Positions 1 to 8,376 are shown, counted from the stretch's first letter. The stretch is 64,000 nucleotides of DNA from an uncultured Albidovulum sp. (GCA_913064775.1 CAJYAD010000021.1:1-64000); one strand, 5' to 3'. Translations and numbers: made by a program. The notes: generated by a model from the letters alone, not told the origin.

Positions 1-30
1 CGTTGCTTGGCTGTGAAGCTTGATCAGCAT
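1..30 (-). CDS. IS481-like transposase, N-terminal fragment
   Basis: Only ten codons are present, reading MLIKLHSQAT from the ATG at 28-30, preceded by a purine-rich GGGAGAGCGAG ribosome binding site. This start resembles IS481-family transposases, DDE recombinases with an N-terminal helix-turn-helix, but ten residues cannot prove it. The gene continues beyond the window edge. It overlaps the stop codon of the read-through flgG frame at 24-26. Confidence is limited by the length. Confidence 0.45.
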   Translation of the reverse strand, partial: MLIKLHSQAT

Positions 31-122
31 CTCGCTCTCCCGTCCCGCGCCTCGGTCAGAACCCAGCGTGCCATGAAAAGCGCTGATCGACGAGGGGCTA
101 TGTGATCATCCGGGATGGAACA
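1..122 (-). mobile_element. End of an IS481-like insertion sequence (partial)
   Basis: Reading the minus strand, the flgG frame is normal down to the Ser codon at 123-125. At 122 it switches to unrelated sequence beginning TGTTCCATCCCGG, which fits the TGT-type termini of IS481-family elements. A ribosome binding site (GGGAGAG) and an ATG follow about 92 nt inside. The first ten codons match what I recall of the N-terminus of IS481-like transposases from Rhodobacterales. The rest of the element and its other end lie outside the window, so neither the terminal inverted repeat nor a target duplication can be checked. Sequence shows the abrupt junction; the family assignment is inference. Confidence 0.6.
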
Positions 123-788
123 GCTATCCTCAAGATAGCCCTGACGCAGGGTGCCCAGCCCGTTCTGCCCGGGCGTCGCCACCTGCGCCGGCCCCGAGGC
201 CGCGCTTTCAAGGAACAGGTTAGAGCCGATCGCCTCCAACCCCTTTTCATTGGTGAAATTGGCCAGCGTGAACTGGCCCAGTAGCTGCGGCTGGGTCTGA
301 TCGCGAAAATAGGCGTAGATCTCGCCCGCGCCATTGATCGAGATGCTCGTCGCCTCCTGCGGGATGGTGACGCCGGGCACCACCGGATAGCCGTCCGAGG
401 TGACGATCTGCCCCTCGGCCGAGCGTTTCAGCCCCCCGTCGCGGGTATAGCCCGATGCGCCCGACGGCAACGTGACCTCCAGATAGCCCTTGCCGTCGAT
501 CGCCATGTCGAGGTCGCCGTTGGTCTGGCTCAGCGACCCCTGCGCCAGTGTCACTGACACCGCAGTGGGCCGCACGCCCAGACCCAGCTGCACGCCGGTG
601 GGCAGAAGCGTCCCATCCTCGGCGTTCACCGTGCCAGGGCGGACGAGTTGTTGGTAATGCAGATCGGCGAACTCGGCGCGCCGCGCGTTGTAGCCGGTGG
701 TCGACATGTTCGCGAGGTTGTTCGACACGACCTCTACCCGCTGTTGCTGGGCGCTCATGCCGCTGGCGGCGATTTGCAGGGCTCTCAT
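24..788 (-). pseudogene. flgG: flgG, flagellar distal rod protein, 3' end replaced by an IS
   Basis: FlgG builds the distal rod of the flagellar basal body. The N-terminus MRALQIAASGMSAQQ and the rod-protein signature VEVVSNNLANMSTTGYNARR are intact, as is the conserved GYLEDS near residues 217-222. After Ser222 the expected C-terminal helix (NVNVVQEVTALISAQRAYE-type) is missing. It is replaced by 32 residues encoded by the IS end, stopping at 24-26. FlgG proteins are usually about 261 residues, so roughly 40 native residues are lost. That helix pairs with the N-terminal helix in the D0 domain and is needed for assembly, so the product is probably non-functional. It is last in the visible flgB-flgC-fliE-fliQ-flgF-flgG operon; downstream flgA and flgH, normal in relatives, would lie past the IS. 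Confidence 0.85.
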
Positions 789-797
789 GCGGGCCTC

Positions 798-1514
798 CTA
801 TCGGCCAAGTGTTTCGATGACGCCGCGAATGCGCTGATCCTCGCGGTCAAGCAGGCTTTGCCCCAGCTCATAGGCGCGCTGGACGGCGATCATCCGGCTG
901 ATCTCGCGCACCGGATCGACGTTCGATTCCTCGACATATCCCTGACGCAGGCTCGCCCCCGGGGCGGGTTCCACCCCGTTTTCGGCACGAAAGAGGGTGC
1001 CGGCCTCATGGTTCAGATCGGTGGGATCGGCGGGGCGGTAGAGGCCGATCTTGGTGATCGGCTGGCCATCGGCGGACAGGGTGCCATCGGCGGCCAGACT
1101 GATCTGCTGGGCCTCGACCGGAATGAAGATCGGCGCGCCGCCCTCGTCCAGCACGCGGTGGCCGTCGGGGGTGACCAGCTCTCCATCCTGATTGGGGGTG
1201 AAGCTGCCGGCGCGGGTCAGGCGGTCGCCCTGCGGCGTCTGAACCAGAAAGAAGCCTTCCCCGTCGATGGCGAAATCGAAGGCGCCGCCGGTCTGGGCCA
1301 GGCCGCCCTGGCGCAGATCCACCGCCCGCGCGGTGGCCGTGGCCATGGAAAGCGAGGGCTCCGCCCCGTCGAGCCGCGCGATATGTTCGGTGAAGATCAT
1401 CCCCTCGCGCCGGAAGCCGGTGGTCGAGGTATTGGCGATGTTGTTCGCCACCACCGACATCTGCCGCATCAGGCCGGACTGCCGGGTCAGCGTGGTGTAG
1501 CTTGCGTTGTCCAT
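798..1514 (-). CDS. flgF: Flagellar basal-body rod protein FlgF
   Basis: FlgF is a proximal rod subunit exported by the flagellar type III apparatus. The 238-residue product carries the rod signature near the start (MRQMSVVANNIANTSTTGFRR) and ends with the conserved helix containing ISRMIAVQRAYELGQ, so both D0 helices are present. The middle holds the FlgE/F/G motif FAIDGEGFFLVQTPQG. The gene lies 9 nt before flgG and follows fliQ by 3 nt, consistent with one transcript. It is shorter than FlgG and lacks the GYLEDS motif (it has GYVEESNVDP), which separates the two paralogues. Confidence 0.93.
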   Translation of the reverse strand: MDNASYTTLTRQSGLMRQMSVVANNIANTSTTGFRREGMIFTEHIARLDGAEPSLSMATATARAVDLRQGGLAQTGGAFDFAIDGEGFFLVQTPQGDRLTRAGSFTPNQDGELVTPDGHRVLDEGGAPIFIPVEAQQISLAADGTLSADGQPITKIGLYRPADPTDLNHEAGTLFRAENGVEPAPGASLRQGYVEESNVDPVREISRMIAVQRAYELGQSLLDREDQRIRGVIETLGR

Positions 1515-1517
1515 CCT

Positions 1518-1790
1518 CTAGCCCCCCCCGGCGATCAGCGGCACCAGGCGATGGGTGAAGAAATCTACCAGCGTCGAGGTCATGAAGGACATCGACACCC
1601 AGAAGACCACGATCATCGCGCCGACCTTGGGCACGAAGGTCAGCGTCATCTCCTGCACCGAGGTCAGCGCCTGGATTAGGCCCACCGCGACGCCCGCGAC
1701 CAGCGCCACCGCCAGAAGCGGCGCCGAGATCTTCACCGCGATCCACAGCGCTGCACGCAGCGCGTCGTATATGACGGCCTCGCCCAGCAT
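1518..1790 (-). CDS. fliQ: Flagellar biosynthesis protein FliQ
   Basis: FliQ is a small inner-membrane subunit of the FliPQR export gate of the flagellar type III secretion system. The 90-residue protein has two hydrophobic segments, roughly residues 15-40 and 50-75, separated by the conserved GLIQALTSVQEMTLTFVPK loop. Length and motif are typical of the family. The start overlaps the fliE stop by one base (TGATG), so translation is probably coupled. Its place among rod genes rather than next to fliP and fliR is the usual order in Rhodobacterales. Confidence 0.95.
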   Translation of the reverse strand: MLGEAVIYDALRAALWIAVKISAPLLAVALVAGVAVGLIQALTSVQEMTLTFVPKVGAMIVVFWVSMSFMTSTLVDFFTHRLVPLIAGGG

Positions 1791-2080
1791 CAGACCGGCA
1801 TCCTCAGGATTTCCTGATAGGCCTCGACCACCTTGTCGCGCACGGTCACGGCCGTCTCGACAGCAAGCTGGGTCTCGGCCAGGGCCTGCACCAGCGCCTG
1901 CGGATCGGCACTGCCGACCATCGCGGCCTTGGCGGTGTCCTCGCCCTTCTGCAGGGTCTGGGCGAAACCCTCGGCGGCGTCGGCGAAGGCTTTGCCCGCG
2001 CCGTTTTCCGCCGCCGCGGGTTGGGTTGCCGGACGCGCCTGGGAATAGGCGCGGGCGGCAATCGAGGTGTTGATATCCAT
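1790..2080 (-). CDS. fliE: Flagellar hook-basal body adaptor FliE
   Basis: FliE joins the MS ring to the proximal rod. The 96-residue product has a variable Ala-rich first half and the conserved helical C-terminal half (SADPQALVQALAETQLAVETAVTVRDKVVEAYQEILRMPV), in which the VRDKVVEAYQEILRM stretch is the family hallmark. The size matches FliE. It sits between flgC (12 nt upstream) and fliQ (1-nt overlap) in the rod operon. Confidence 0.93.
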   Translation of the reverse strand: MDINTSIAARAYSQARPATQPAAAENGAGKAFADAAEGFAQTLQKGEDTAKAAMVGSADPQALVQALAETQLAVETAVTVRDKVVEAYQEILRMPV

Positions 2081-2092
2081 TCTGGACCCCCC

Positions 2093-2485
2093 CTATCGGC
2101 GCAGCAGGTCGAGCAGGCTGGACGACATCTGCCGTGCCTGATCGAACATTTTGAGGTTCGCCTCATAGCTGCGCTGCGCTTCGCGCGCGTCGGCGATCTC
2201 GATTACGAGATCGACATTCGAGCCGTCGTAATGGCCGGTCTGATCCGCCAGCGGATTGCCCGGATCGTAGACCCGCGCCAGCGGGCTGCGATCCAGCGCC
2301 ACCGGCCCGGGCAACACCCCGCCGGTGGCTTGACCGGCGCGCATTTCCGCCGCGAAGGACATGGTCTTGCGGTGATAGCCGGGCGTGTCGGCATTGGCGA
2401 CATTCTCGGACACATGGCGCAGACGCTGTGCCTGCGCCCCCATGCCGGAGGCCGAAATCGCAAGGCTCTTCATCAGATCGGTCAT
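2093..2485 (-). CDS. flgC: Flagellar basal-body rod protein FlgC
   Basis: FlgC is a proximal rod protein. The 130-residue product begins MTDLMKSLAISASGMGAQAQRLRHVSENVANADTPGYHRK, the class signature with an NVANADTPGY motif, and ends with a helix containing YEANLKMFDQARQMSSSLLDLLRR that pairs with the N-terminal helix. Length is typical. It starts 11 nt after flgB and precedes fliE. No irregularity was seen. Confidence 0.95.
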   Translation of the reverse strand: MTDLMKSLAISASGMGAQAQRLRHVSENVANADTPGYHRKTMSFAAEMRAGQATGGVLPGPVALDRSPLARVYDPGNPLADQTGHYDGSNVDLVIEIADAREAQRSYEANLKMFDQARQMSSSLLDLLRR

Positions 2486-2496
2486 TGCATGTCCCC

Positions 2497-2913
2497 CTAG
2501 CCCTGCCGCCCGAGGCTGGTGCGCAGCACCTGTTGCGCGGTCTTGTAGATCGCCAGCGCCATGTCGTGCTGTTGGCGCATCTCGGCCGCGCGCACCATCT
2601 CGCGCTCCAGCGAGACGGTGTTGCCATTCGGGGATTCGGTGCCCGGATCGCGGCGCGGGGTCAGGCGGGCGCTGCCATCCTGCGCGGCCGTTCCCGGGCC
2701 AAAGGCCCCGGAATCGCCAAGGTGGCCTTTGCGCGTTGTCCGCAGCGTCAGGCCCTGATCTGCGCGATAGGTATCGGCGAAAGAGGGGGCGTCCACGGCC
2801 TTGTAGCCGGGGGTGTCGGCATTGGCGACATTCTGCGCCACCGCCGATTGGCGGAGCGCGGCATTGCCTGCCATCTGGCCAGCCATCCTGAGGATGGCGA
2901 GATTATGATACAT
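2497..2913 (-). CDS. flgB: Flagellar basal-body rod protein FlgB
   Basis: FlgB is the most proximal rod subunit. I choose the ATG at 2911-2913 (MYHNLAILRMAGQMAGN) because a GAGGGAG ribosome binding site lies just before it and rod proteins begin this way; an upstream in-frame ATG at 2941-2943 would add ten unlikely residues. The 138-residue product contains the QNVANADTPGYKA rod signature and a C-terminal helix (AEMRQQHDMALAIYKTAQQVLRTS). It is the first gene of the leftward rod operon. The 85 nt to fliI should hold divergent promoters; no convincing sigma-54, sigma-28 or CtrA box was found there. Confidence 0.92.
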   Translation of the reverse strand: MYHNLAILRMAGQMAGNAALRQSAVAQNVANADTPGYKAVDAPSFADTYRADQGLTLRTTRKGHLGDSGAFGPGTAAQDGSARLTPRRDPGTESPNGNTVSLEREMVRAAEMRQQHDMALAIYKTAQQVLRTSLGRQG

Positions 2914-2998
2914 CGGGGCTTCTCCCTCGATCGGTTTCATCAAGGCTTAATGGTGATTCCTTTAGAAACCGTAAGGCCGGACACAGGAGAGACGGATC

Positions 2999-4339
2999 AT
3001 GCCCCAAGGCGCGGCCACTGGTTTCCAAACCTTGCGCGCGAAAATCGCGGGCCTGACCCCGGTGCGCCGCACCGGCCGGGTCAGCGAATTGGCGGGCGGG
3101 CTCTTGCTGGCCGACGGCCTGACCAAGGGCGCCACGCTGGGCGACCGGGTCGAGATCCAGGGCGCCGGCGCCGCCCGCGTTGGCGGCGAAATCCTGCGTC
3201 TTTCAGCAGATTCAGTGACTATTCTGTCCGATGGCAGCCCGGAAGGCCTGGCAATCGGCGACCGCGTGACGCTGCTCGGCCCGGCCGAGATCGCCCCCGA
3301 TGACAGCTGGATCGGCCGCATCGTCGATCCCTTCGGCGCGCCGCTGGACGCGCGGCCGCTGTTCCCCGGCCCCGCGCCCCGGCCGCTGCGCGCACCCGCG
3401 CCGCCGGCCGCCGCCCGGCACCGGATGGCGGGCCGCCTGGCAACCGGAGTCGCGGTGTTCGACACGCTGCTGCCGCTGGTGCGGGGTCAGCGAATCGGCC
3501 TTTTCGCCGGCTCGGGCGTGGGCAAATCCTCTCTCCTGGCGAAATTCGCGCGCGGTGTGGCGGCGGATGTCGTGGTGATTGCACTGGTGGGAGAGCGCGG
3601 CCGTGAATTGCGCGAATTCGTCGAAGAGGTTCTGGGGCCGGAAGGCATGGCGCGCTCGGTCGTGGTGGCGGCGACCTCGGATCAGTCGCCGCTGGTGCGC
3701 CGCCGTTGCGCCTGGGCGGCGATGGCGGTGGCCGAACATTTCCGCGATCAGGGCCGGCAGGTGCTGTTCCTGGCCGATTCCGTCACCCGTTTCGCCGAAG
3801 CCCACCGGGAGGTGGCGCTTGCGGCGGGCGAAGGCGCCAGCTTGCGGGGCTATCCGCCCTCGACCGCGCATATGATCATGGCACTGGCCGAACGCGCGGG
3901 CCCGGGGGTGGGCCGGACCGGCGACATCACGGCGGTCTTCTCGGTGCTGGTGCCGGGGTCCGACATGGAAGAGCCGGTCGCCGATATCCTGCGCGGCGTG
4001 CTTGACGGCCATGTGGTGATGGATCGCAAGATCGCCGAACGCGGGCGGTTTCCGGCGATCGACCTACTGCGCTCGGTCTCGCGCTCTTTGCCCGAGGCCG
4101 CGAATGCCGCGGAAAACCGCCTGATCGCCGAGGCGCGGGCGCTTTTGGGCGCCTATGACCGGGCCGAGATGATGATTCAGGCGGGGCTTTACGCGCCGGG
4201 GTCGGACCCGATGGTCGATGCCGCGCTGAAGGTCTGGCAGCCGCTGGATGCCTTCCTGGCCGAGGACGCGCCCGACGGCATCGCAGCCAGCTTCGCCCGG
4301 CTCGATGCCTGCCTCGCACCGGCGCGGGCACGGGCGTGA
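2999..4339 (+). CDS. fliI: Flagellum-specific export ATPase FliI
   Basis: FliI is the F1-beta-like ATPase that energises substrate entry into the flagellar type III export gate, acting in the cytoplasm with FliH and FliJ. The 446-residue protein has the Walker A motif GLFAGSGVGKSSLL near residue 165, the VGERGRELREFVEEVLG motif, the Walker B stretch VLFLADSVTRFAEAHREVALAAGE, and the GYPPSTAHMIMALAERAGPG segment of secretion ATPases, which distinguishes it from ATP synthase beta. A GGAGAG site precedes the ATG. It diverges from the flgB operon. No fliH or fliJ follows; the next gene is convergent. Confidence 0.95.
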   Translation: MPQGAATGFQTLRAKIAGLTPVRRTGRVSELAGGLLLADGLTKGATLGDRVEIQGAGAARVGGEILRLSADSVTILSDGSPEGLAIGDRVTLLGPAEIAPDDSWIGRIVDPFGAPLDARPLFPGPAPRPLRAPAPPAAARHRMAGRLATGVAVFDTLLPLVRGQRIGLFAGSGVGKSSLLAKFARGVAADVVVIALVGERGRELREFVEEVLGPEGMARSVVVAATSDQSPLVRRRCAWAAMAVAEHFRDQGRQVLFLADSVTRFAEAHREVALAAGEGASLRGYPPSTAHMIMALAERAGPGVGRTGDITAVFSVLVPGSDMEEPVADILRGVLDGHVVMDRKIAERGRFPAIDLLRSVSRSLPEAANAAENRLIAEARALLGAYDRAEMMIQAGLYAPGSDPMVDAALKVWQPLDAFLAEDAPDGIAASFARLDACLAPARARA

Positions 4340-4343
4340 CCCT

Positions 4344-4784
4344 TCAGGCCGCGATCGGCATCAGGCAGACCACGGCGACGGCGGTGAAAATCGCCCGCGC
4401 CCGCATCCACCAGCGCGGCGCCAGCCCCTGCTGCCAGAACAGCCAGTCGATCCCCAGGATCCCCACCAGCCCCGCCGCCAGGTAGATCGAGGCCGCCACC
4501 GGCCCGCCGCCGACGAAGAGAAATTCCCACCCCACCGGGATCACCGCCAACAGATAGCCCGTCGCCGCCACCGCCGGCGCCGCCTTCGAGGCAAAGCCCC
4601 ACAGCACCCCGCTAAGAAACGCCAGCACCGCCGAGCCCCAGGCAAGCTGCAGATAAGGCCCCTGAAATCGTGGCCCGACACTGCGCAGCGTCAGCGCCGC
4701 CAGATCGTCGGACAGCATCGTCGCCAGCCCCCACAGGAAGGGGGCCAGCGCCAGAAGGCCGAGGATCAGCACCGTGCGAGGCAT
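4344..4784 (-). CDS. DUF3429 family membrane protein
   Basis: This is a small predicted inner-membrane protein of unknown function with about five hydrophobic segments (MPRTVLILGLLALAPFLWGL, YLQLAWGSAVLAFLSGVLWG and others) and a WWMRARAIFT stretch near the end. The pattern LALAPFLWG...FLSGVLWGF...GIDWLFW fits DUF3429. I place the start at the ATG 4782-4784; an in-frame TTG at 4824-4826 would add 14 hydrophilic residues and has poorly spaced ribosome-binding sequence. The gene converges on fliI with a 4-nt gap and has no obvious functional partner nearby. Confidence 0.7.
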   Translation of the reverse strand: MPRTVLILGLLALAPFLWGLATMLSDDLAALTLRSVGPRFQGPYLQLAWGSAVLAFLSGVLWGFASKAAPAVAATGYLLAVIPVGWEFLFVGGGPVAASIYLAAGLVGILGIDWLFWQQGLAPRWWMRARAIFTAVAVVCLMPIAA

Positions 4785-4893
4785 GGCGCTGGCGTGGTTT
4801 TCGGGCTTTCGCGGCTGGTCTGGCAATCGGATCGGGACGGCATCTTCCCTCCTTCGCGGGCGGGGGAAGTGTCGTCGAAGGCCGCGCCCCGCG

Positions 4894-5496
4894 TCAACGC
4901 CCGCGTCGGGCCAACAGGTGAAGCGCGCTGAATTGCCGCCCGTCGAAGCCGCGGTCGGGATGCCGGTGGGCGGTGGTGATCGTCACCCCCTGTGGCGCCA
5001 GGATCGCGCCCAGCGCGGCCTCGGTCCAGTGATTGTAAAGCCGGCCCAGACTGTCGCGCAGGCTCTCGTCGCCCTCATGAATGCCGATCGCGATCACGCC
5101 ATCGGGGGCCAGCGCCCGGGCCAGCCGGGTCAGCGCACCGGGCAGCTCTTTGCGCGGGATGTGCTGCAGCGAGAAATGCGCCCAGATCCCGTCAAAGCGC
5201 GCCGTCGCGGGCAGCGCGGCGATATCGCCCTGAATCGTCTCTATCCCGGCGCAATCGGCCAGCATGGCGATGAATTCCGGGGTCGGATCCAGCGCCGTCA
5301 CGGCAAAGCCCCGCCCGGCCAGCCAGCGCGACGCCCAGCCGCCGCCGCAGCCAAAATCGAGCACCCGCGCCCCGGGCGAAAGCGCCTTGGCGAAGGCGGT
5401 CAGATGGCGGGTCTGCTGGCTTGGCGGTTCGACCTTCGCGGCATAATCCGCGGCCATACCCTGATAGAAGGCGATGGTCTCGCGGTCGGCGCTCAT
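4894..5496 (-). CDS. Class I SAM-dependent methyltransferase
   Basis: The 200-residue protein has the class I methyltransferase fold: motif [20 protein letters not shown] around residue 45, an acidic end of strand 2 ([10 protein letters not shown]), QGDIAALP, and motif [17 protein letters not shown]. It resembles Methyltransf_11/25 small-molecule enzymes; the substrate cannot be told. The ATG overlaps the ispH stop by four bases (ATGA), so the two are probably translationally coupled. That coupling to isoprenoid synthesis could hint at an isoprenoid-linked substrate, but this is speculation. Confidence 0.85.
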   Translation of the reverse strand: MSADRETIAFYQGMAADYAAKVEPPSQQTRHLTAFAKALSPGARVLDFGCGGGWASRWLAGRGFAVTALDPTPEFIAMLADCAGIETIQGDIAALPATARFDGIWAHFSLQHIPRKELPGALTRLARALAPDGVIAIGIHEGDESLRDSLGRLYNHWTEAALGAILAPQGVTITTAHRHPDRGFDGRQFSALHLLARRGR

Positions 5497-6443
5497 GCCG
5501 GTTGCCGCAGCACTCGCGGAACCTTGAATTCGACATTCTCGCGGGCGGTCTCGACCCGCTCCAGCGTCACGTCGAAATGGGCGCGGAAGGCGGCGATGAC
5601 CTCATCCACCAGCACCTCGGGCGCGCTGGCGCCGGCGGTGATGCCCACCGCGCCGGCGCCTTCCAGCGCCCGCCAGTCGATGTCGTCCGCCCGCTGCACC
5701 AGCTGGCTATAGGCACAGCCCGAGGAGCGCCCGACCTCGACCAGACGTCGCGAATTCGACGAATTCGGCGCCCCGATCACCAGAAGCGCGTCGATTTGCG
5801 GCGCGACCGCCTTCACCGCCGCCTGACGGTTGGTGGTGGCATAGCAGATGTCTTCCTTGTGCGGCCCGACGATCGCCGGGAACCGCGCGCGCAGCGCCGC
5901 GACGATTTCAGCGGTGTCGTCGACCGACAGCGTCGTCTGGGTGATGAAGGCAAGCTTTTGCGGGTCGCGGACGTTCAGCGTGGCGACATCGGCGGGGGTC
6001 TCGACCAGCAGCACCTCTCCGTCAGGCAGCTGGCCCATGGTGCCCACCGTCTCGGGGTGGCCGGTATGGCCGATCATCACCATCTGCAACCCTTTCTGAT
6101 TGTGCCGCTCGGCCTCGATATGCACCTTCGAGACCAGCGGGCAGGTCGCGTCGACATACAGCATCTCGCGGGCGCGGGCCTCGGCGGGCACCGATTTCGG
6201 CACGCCATGGGCCGAGAAGATCACCGGGCGGTCGGGGGGGCAGTCGGACAGCTCTTCGACGAAGACGGCGCCCTTGGCGCGCAGCCCGTCGACGACAAAG
6301 CGGTTGTGCACGATCTCATGGCGCACATAGACCGGCGCGCCCCATTTCTCGAGCGCCATCTCGACGATCTTGATCGCCCGGTCGACGCCGGCGCAAAAAC
6401 CCCGCGGGGCGGCGAGATACAGGGTGAGAGCAGGCTTTTCCAT
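5493..6443 (-). CDS. ispH: 4-hydroxy-3-methylbut-2-enyl diphosphate reductase IspH
   Basis: IspH performs the last MEP-pathway step, reducing HMBPP to IPP and DMAPP with a [4Fe-4S] cluster in the cytoplasm. The 316-residue product has the three cluster cysteines in the contexts [12 protein letters not shown] (Cys17), [12 protein letters not shown] and [11 protein letters not shown], plus HGVPKSVP and [14 protein letters not shown] motifs. The ATG at 6441-6443 gives the canonical N-terminus [20 protein letters not shown]; upstream in-frame sequence is low-complexity and unlikely to be translated. It is followed by the coupled methyltransferase. Confidence 0.96.
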   Translation of the reverse strand: MEKPALTLYLAAPRGFCAGVDRAIKIVEMALEKWGAPVYVRHEIVHNRFVVDGLRAKGAVFVEELSDCPPDRPVIFSAHGVPKSVPAEARAREMLYVDATCPLVSKVHIEAERHNQKGLQMVMIGHTGHPETVGTMGQLPDGEVLLVETPADVATLNVRDPQKLAFITQTTLSVDDTAEIVAALRARFPAIVGPHKEDICYATTNRQAAVKAVAPQIDALLVIGAPNSSNSRRLVEVGRSSGCAYSQLVQRADDIDWRALEGAGAVGITAGASAPEVLVDEVIAAFRAHFDVTLERVETARENVEFKVPRVLRQPA

Positions 6444-6533
6444 GGCCCCACAGGTAAGCCCGGGCGCGGCGCCCGTCCAGCCCCCTCCCGTTCTGGCCCC
6501 CCCATCCCGGCCCCTCCCCTCTGCCCGGGCCGG

Positions 6534-6569
6534 CAAAGCAAGAGGCCGGGATCCTTGCAGATCCCGGCC
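6534..6569 (-). terminator. Stem-loop terminator after the NYN gene
   Basis: A perfect 10-bp stem (GGCCGGGATC / GATCCCGGCC, 6544-6553 and 6560-6569) with a 6-nt loop lies 42 nt past the NYN gene stop. On the minus strand it is followed by the pyrimidine-rich TCTTGCTTTG, consistent with Rho-independent termination. It separates the NYN gene from ispH. Confidence 0.65.
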
Positions 6570-6611
6570 CCGTACCGTCTCGCCTCCGTGAGCGGCAGCT
6601 GGCGATCCGTC

Positions 6612-7193
6612 TTATTCGCTTTCGGCGGGCGCCTCTTCGCGCTCAGGCCGCACTTCGCGCGGCTCACGCGGGGGGCGGCCGATGACGTCGCGCAATTCGT
6701 CCAGTTCGATGAAATTATCGGCCTGGCGGCGCAGTTCGTCGGCGATCATCGGCGGCTGGCTGCGGATGGTCGAGACCACCGACACCCGCACGCCCTGCCG
6801 CTGCAGGCTTTCCACCAGCGGCCGGAAATCGCCGTCACCCGAGAACAGCACGATATGATCGACCCGCGGCGCAAGTTCCATCGCGTCCACGGTCAGTTCG
6901 ATATCCATGTTGCCTTTGACCTTCCGGCGGCCCTGGCTATCGGTGTATTCCTTCGCCGGCTTCGTCACCATCGAGAAGCCGTTGTAATGCAGCCAATCAA
7001 CGAGGGGACGGATCGGGGAATAATCGTCGTTTTCCAGCAGCGCGGTGTAGTAGAAAGCCCGAAGCAGCTTTCCGCGGCGCATGAATTCCTGACGCAACAG
7101 CTTGTAGTCGATGTCGAAGCCCAATGCCTTTGCGGCGGCATAGAGGTTCGCTCCGTCGATGAACAAAGCAAGGCGGTCGTCCTTGTAGAACAT
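6612..7193 (-). CDS. NYN domain (LabA/DUF88-like) protein
   Basis: The 193-residue protein has a NYN/PIN-like fold, a family of putative metal-dependent ribonucleases. The acidic residues of the fold are present: LFIDGANLY near residue 10, a central GNMDIELTVDAM, and VLFSGDGDFRPLVESLQRQG. The C-terminal 25 residues are charged and probably disordered (PPREPREVRPEREE). This family is conserved in alphaproteobacteria, usually as a single gene; the substrate RNA is unknown. A second, different NYN protein is encoded at 36382. The ATG follows a GAGAGGAC ribosome binding site. Confidence 0.85.
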   Translation of the reverse strand: MFYKDDRLALFIDGANLYAAAKALGFDIDYKLLRQEFMRRGKLLRAFYYTALLENDDYSPIRPLVDWLHYNGFSMVTKPAKEYTDSQGRRKVKGNMDIELTVDAMELAPRVDHIVLFSGDGDFRPLVESLQRQGVRVSVVSTIRSQPPMIADELRRQADNFIELDELRDVIGRPPREPREVRPEREEAPAESE

Positions 7194-7211
7194 CGTTTGT
7201 CCTCTCTAAGA

Positions 7212-7240
7212 ATGAGCCCAACAGCAATCGCCTAAGTCAA
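7212..7240 (-). promoter_or_regulatory. Putative sigma-70 promoter for the NYN gene
   Basis: Minus strand: a TTGACT -35 (7235-7240), a 17-nt spacer and GCTCAT as a weak -10 (7212-7217), about 20 nt before the ATG of the NYN gene. The -35 is good and the -10 poor, as is common in GC-rich alphaproteobacteria. Inference only. Confidence 0.3.
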
Positions 7241-7340
7241 AAAAACGAAAATGGTTCAAATGCGATAGCGGGCCGTGCTCAACGTTGCAGGAGAAACCTT
7301 TAGCCGCGCAAGGCGTGTTATACGAAAGTGTCACAGAGTT

Positions 7341-7910
7341 ATGCAATTTGATATGGCTAGTCTCATCGCATTGGGCGGAAACCTTCCGACCGAAACCGGG
7401 CCGGCCGCGGCGACATTGCGGGCCGCGCTTGCGGCGCTACCGGATGAGGGGCTGACCCCGATCAGGATAAGCCGGCTTTACGACACGCCCTGTTTTCCGC
7501 CCGGCGCGGGTCCCGATTATGTGAACGCCGCCGCCGTGGTCGAGGGGCCCGACGACCCGCAAGAGATGCTGGCGGCGCTGCACCGCGTCGAGGCGCGCTT
7601 TGGCCGCGCGCGGACCCAGCGCTGGGGCATGCGCACGCTGGATCTGGACCTGATCGCGATGGGTGACACCGTCCTGCCGGACGCCACGGTGCAGGCGAAA
7701 TGGCGCGATCTGCCGCCCGCAGCCCAGATCCGCACCACGCCAGACCGGCTGATCCTGCCGCATCCGCGCCTGCAGGACCGCGCCTTCGTGCTGGTCCCCC
7801 TGGCCGAGGTCGCACCCGACTGGCGCCACCCGCTGCTGGGCCTGACCGTCGCGCAGATGCTGGCCGACCTGCCGCAGACCGCCCGCGACGAGGTCGTGGC
7901 GCGGCCCTGA
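7341..7910 (+). CDS. folK: 2-amino-4-hydroxy-6-hydroxymethyldihydropteridine pyrophosphokinase FolK
   Basis: FolK (HPPK) transfers pyrophosphate from ATP to 6-hydroxymethyl-dihydropterin in folate synthesis. The protein has SLIALGGNLP at the N-terminus, SRLYDTPCFPP, and the family signature RWGMRTLDLDLIAMGD, followed by LILPHPRLQDRAFVLVPLAEVAP. Two starts are possible, ATG at 7341 (MQFDMASLIALGGN) or at 7353 (MASLIALGGN); neither has a strong ribosome binding site, and a GTG at 7275 is less likely. The product is about 185-190 residues, slightly long for HPPK. It stands alone upstream of rpoZ. Confidence 0.92.
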   Translation: MQFDMASLIALGGNLPTETGPAAATLRAALAALPDEGLTPIRISRLYDTPCFPPGAGPDYVNAAAVVEGPDDPQEMLAALHRVEARFGRARTQRWGMRTLDLDLIAMGDTVLPDATVQAKWRDLPPAAQIRTTPDRLILPHPRLQDRAFVLVPLAEVAPDWRHPLLGLTVAQMLADLPQTARDEVVARP

Positions 7911-8022
7911 GTGCCCGAATTTTGGGGAAAATCGCTCCAAATCCCCGTGTTTCTTGCTTGTCAAGCCAAACGCCAGGCCTTAGATAGGCCTCTTCAAGCC
8001 CCGATAGGAATTGGAGTGCCCC

Positions 8023-8376
8023 ATGGCCCGCGTGACGGTCGAAGATTGCGTTGACAAGGTTCCCAACCGGTTCGAACTGGTGATGCTTGCCGCCCACCGC
8101 GCGCGTGAGATCACTGCCGGCGGGGCGCTGACCGTCGACCGCGACAACGACAAGAACCCGGTCGTCAGCCTGCGCGAGATCGCGGATGAGACCCAACCGG
8201 CCGAAGCCCTGCGCGAGCGCATGATCGAAAGCTACCAGACCCAGATCGAGGTGGACGAGCCCGAAGAGGACGCCATGGCGCTTCTGATGGGCGGCGAGGC
8301 CGACAAGCCCGAACAGGACGACATGTCCGAGGAAAAGCTTCTGCGCGCCCTGATGCAGGCGCAGGGAGAAGGCTGA
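8023..8376 (+). CDS. rpoZ: RNA polymerase omega subunit RpoZ
   Basis: Omega promotes assembly of RNA polymerase and binds beta-prime. The 117-residue protein starts [30 protein letters not shown] and has [15 protein letters not shown], the two conserved omega blocks; the acidic C-terminal extension ([11 protein letters not shown]...) is usual in alphaproteobacteria. The ATG at 8023 is chosen over 8011 because it follows TAGGAATTGGAG and gives the standard N-terminus. rsh follows 31 nt downstream, the widespread rpoZ-spoT arrangement that places a ppGpp target next to its synthase. Confidence 0.96.
   Translation: MARVTVEDCVDKVPNRFELVMLAAHRAREITAGGALTVDRDNDKNPVVSLREIADETQPAEALRERMIESYQTQIEVDEPEEDAMALLMGGEADKPEQDDMSEEKLLRALMQAQGEG

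Noticed and set aside
2914-2998. Sigma-54 or CtrA site between flgB and fliI
   Set aside because: Only a lone TTAA and no TGGCAC-N5-TTGC; spacing requirements were not met.
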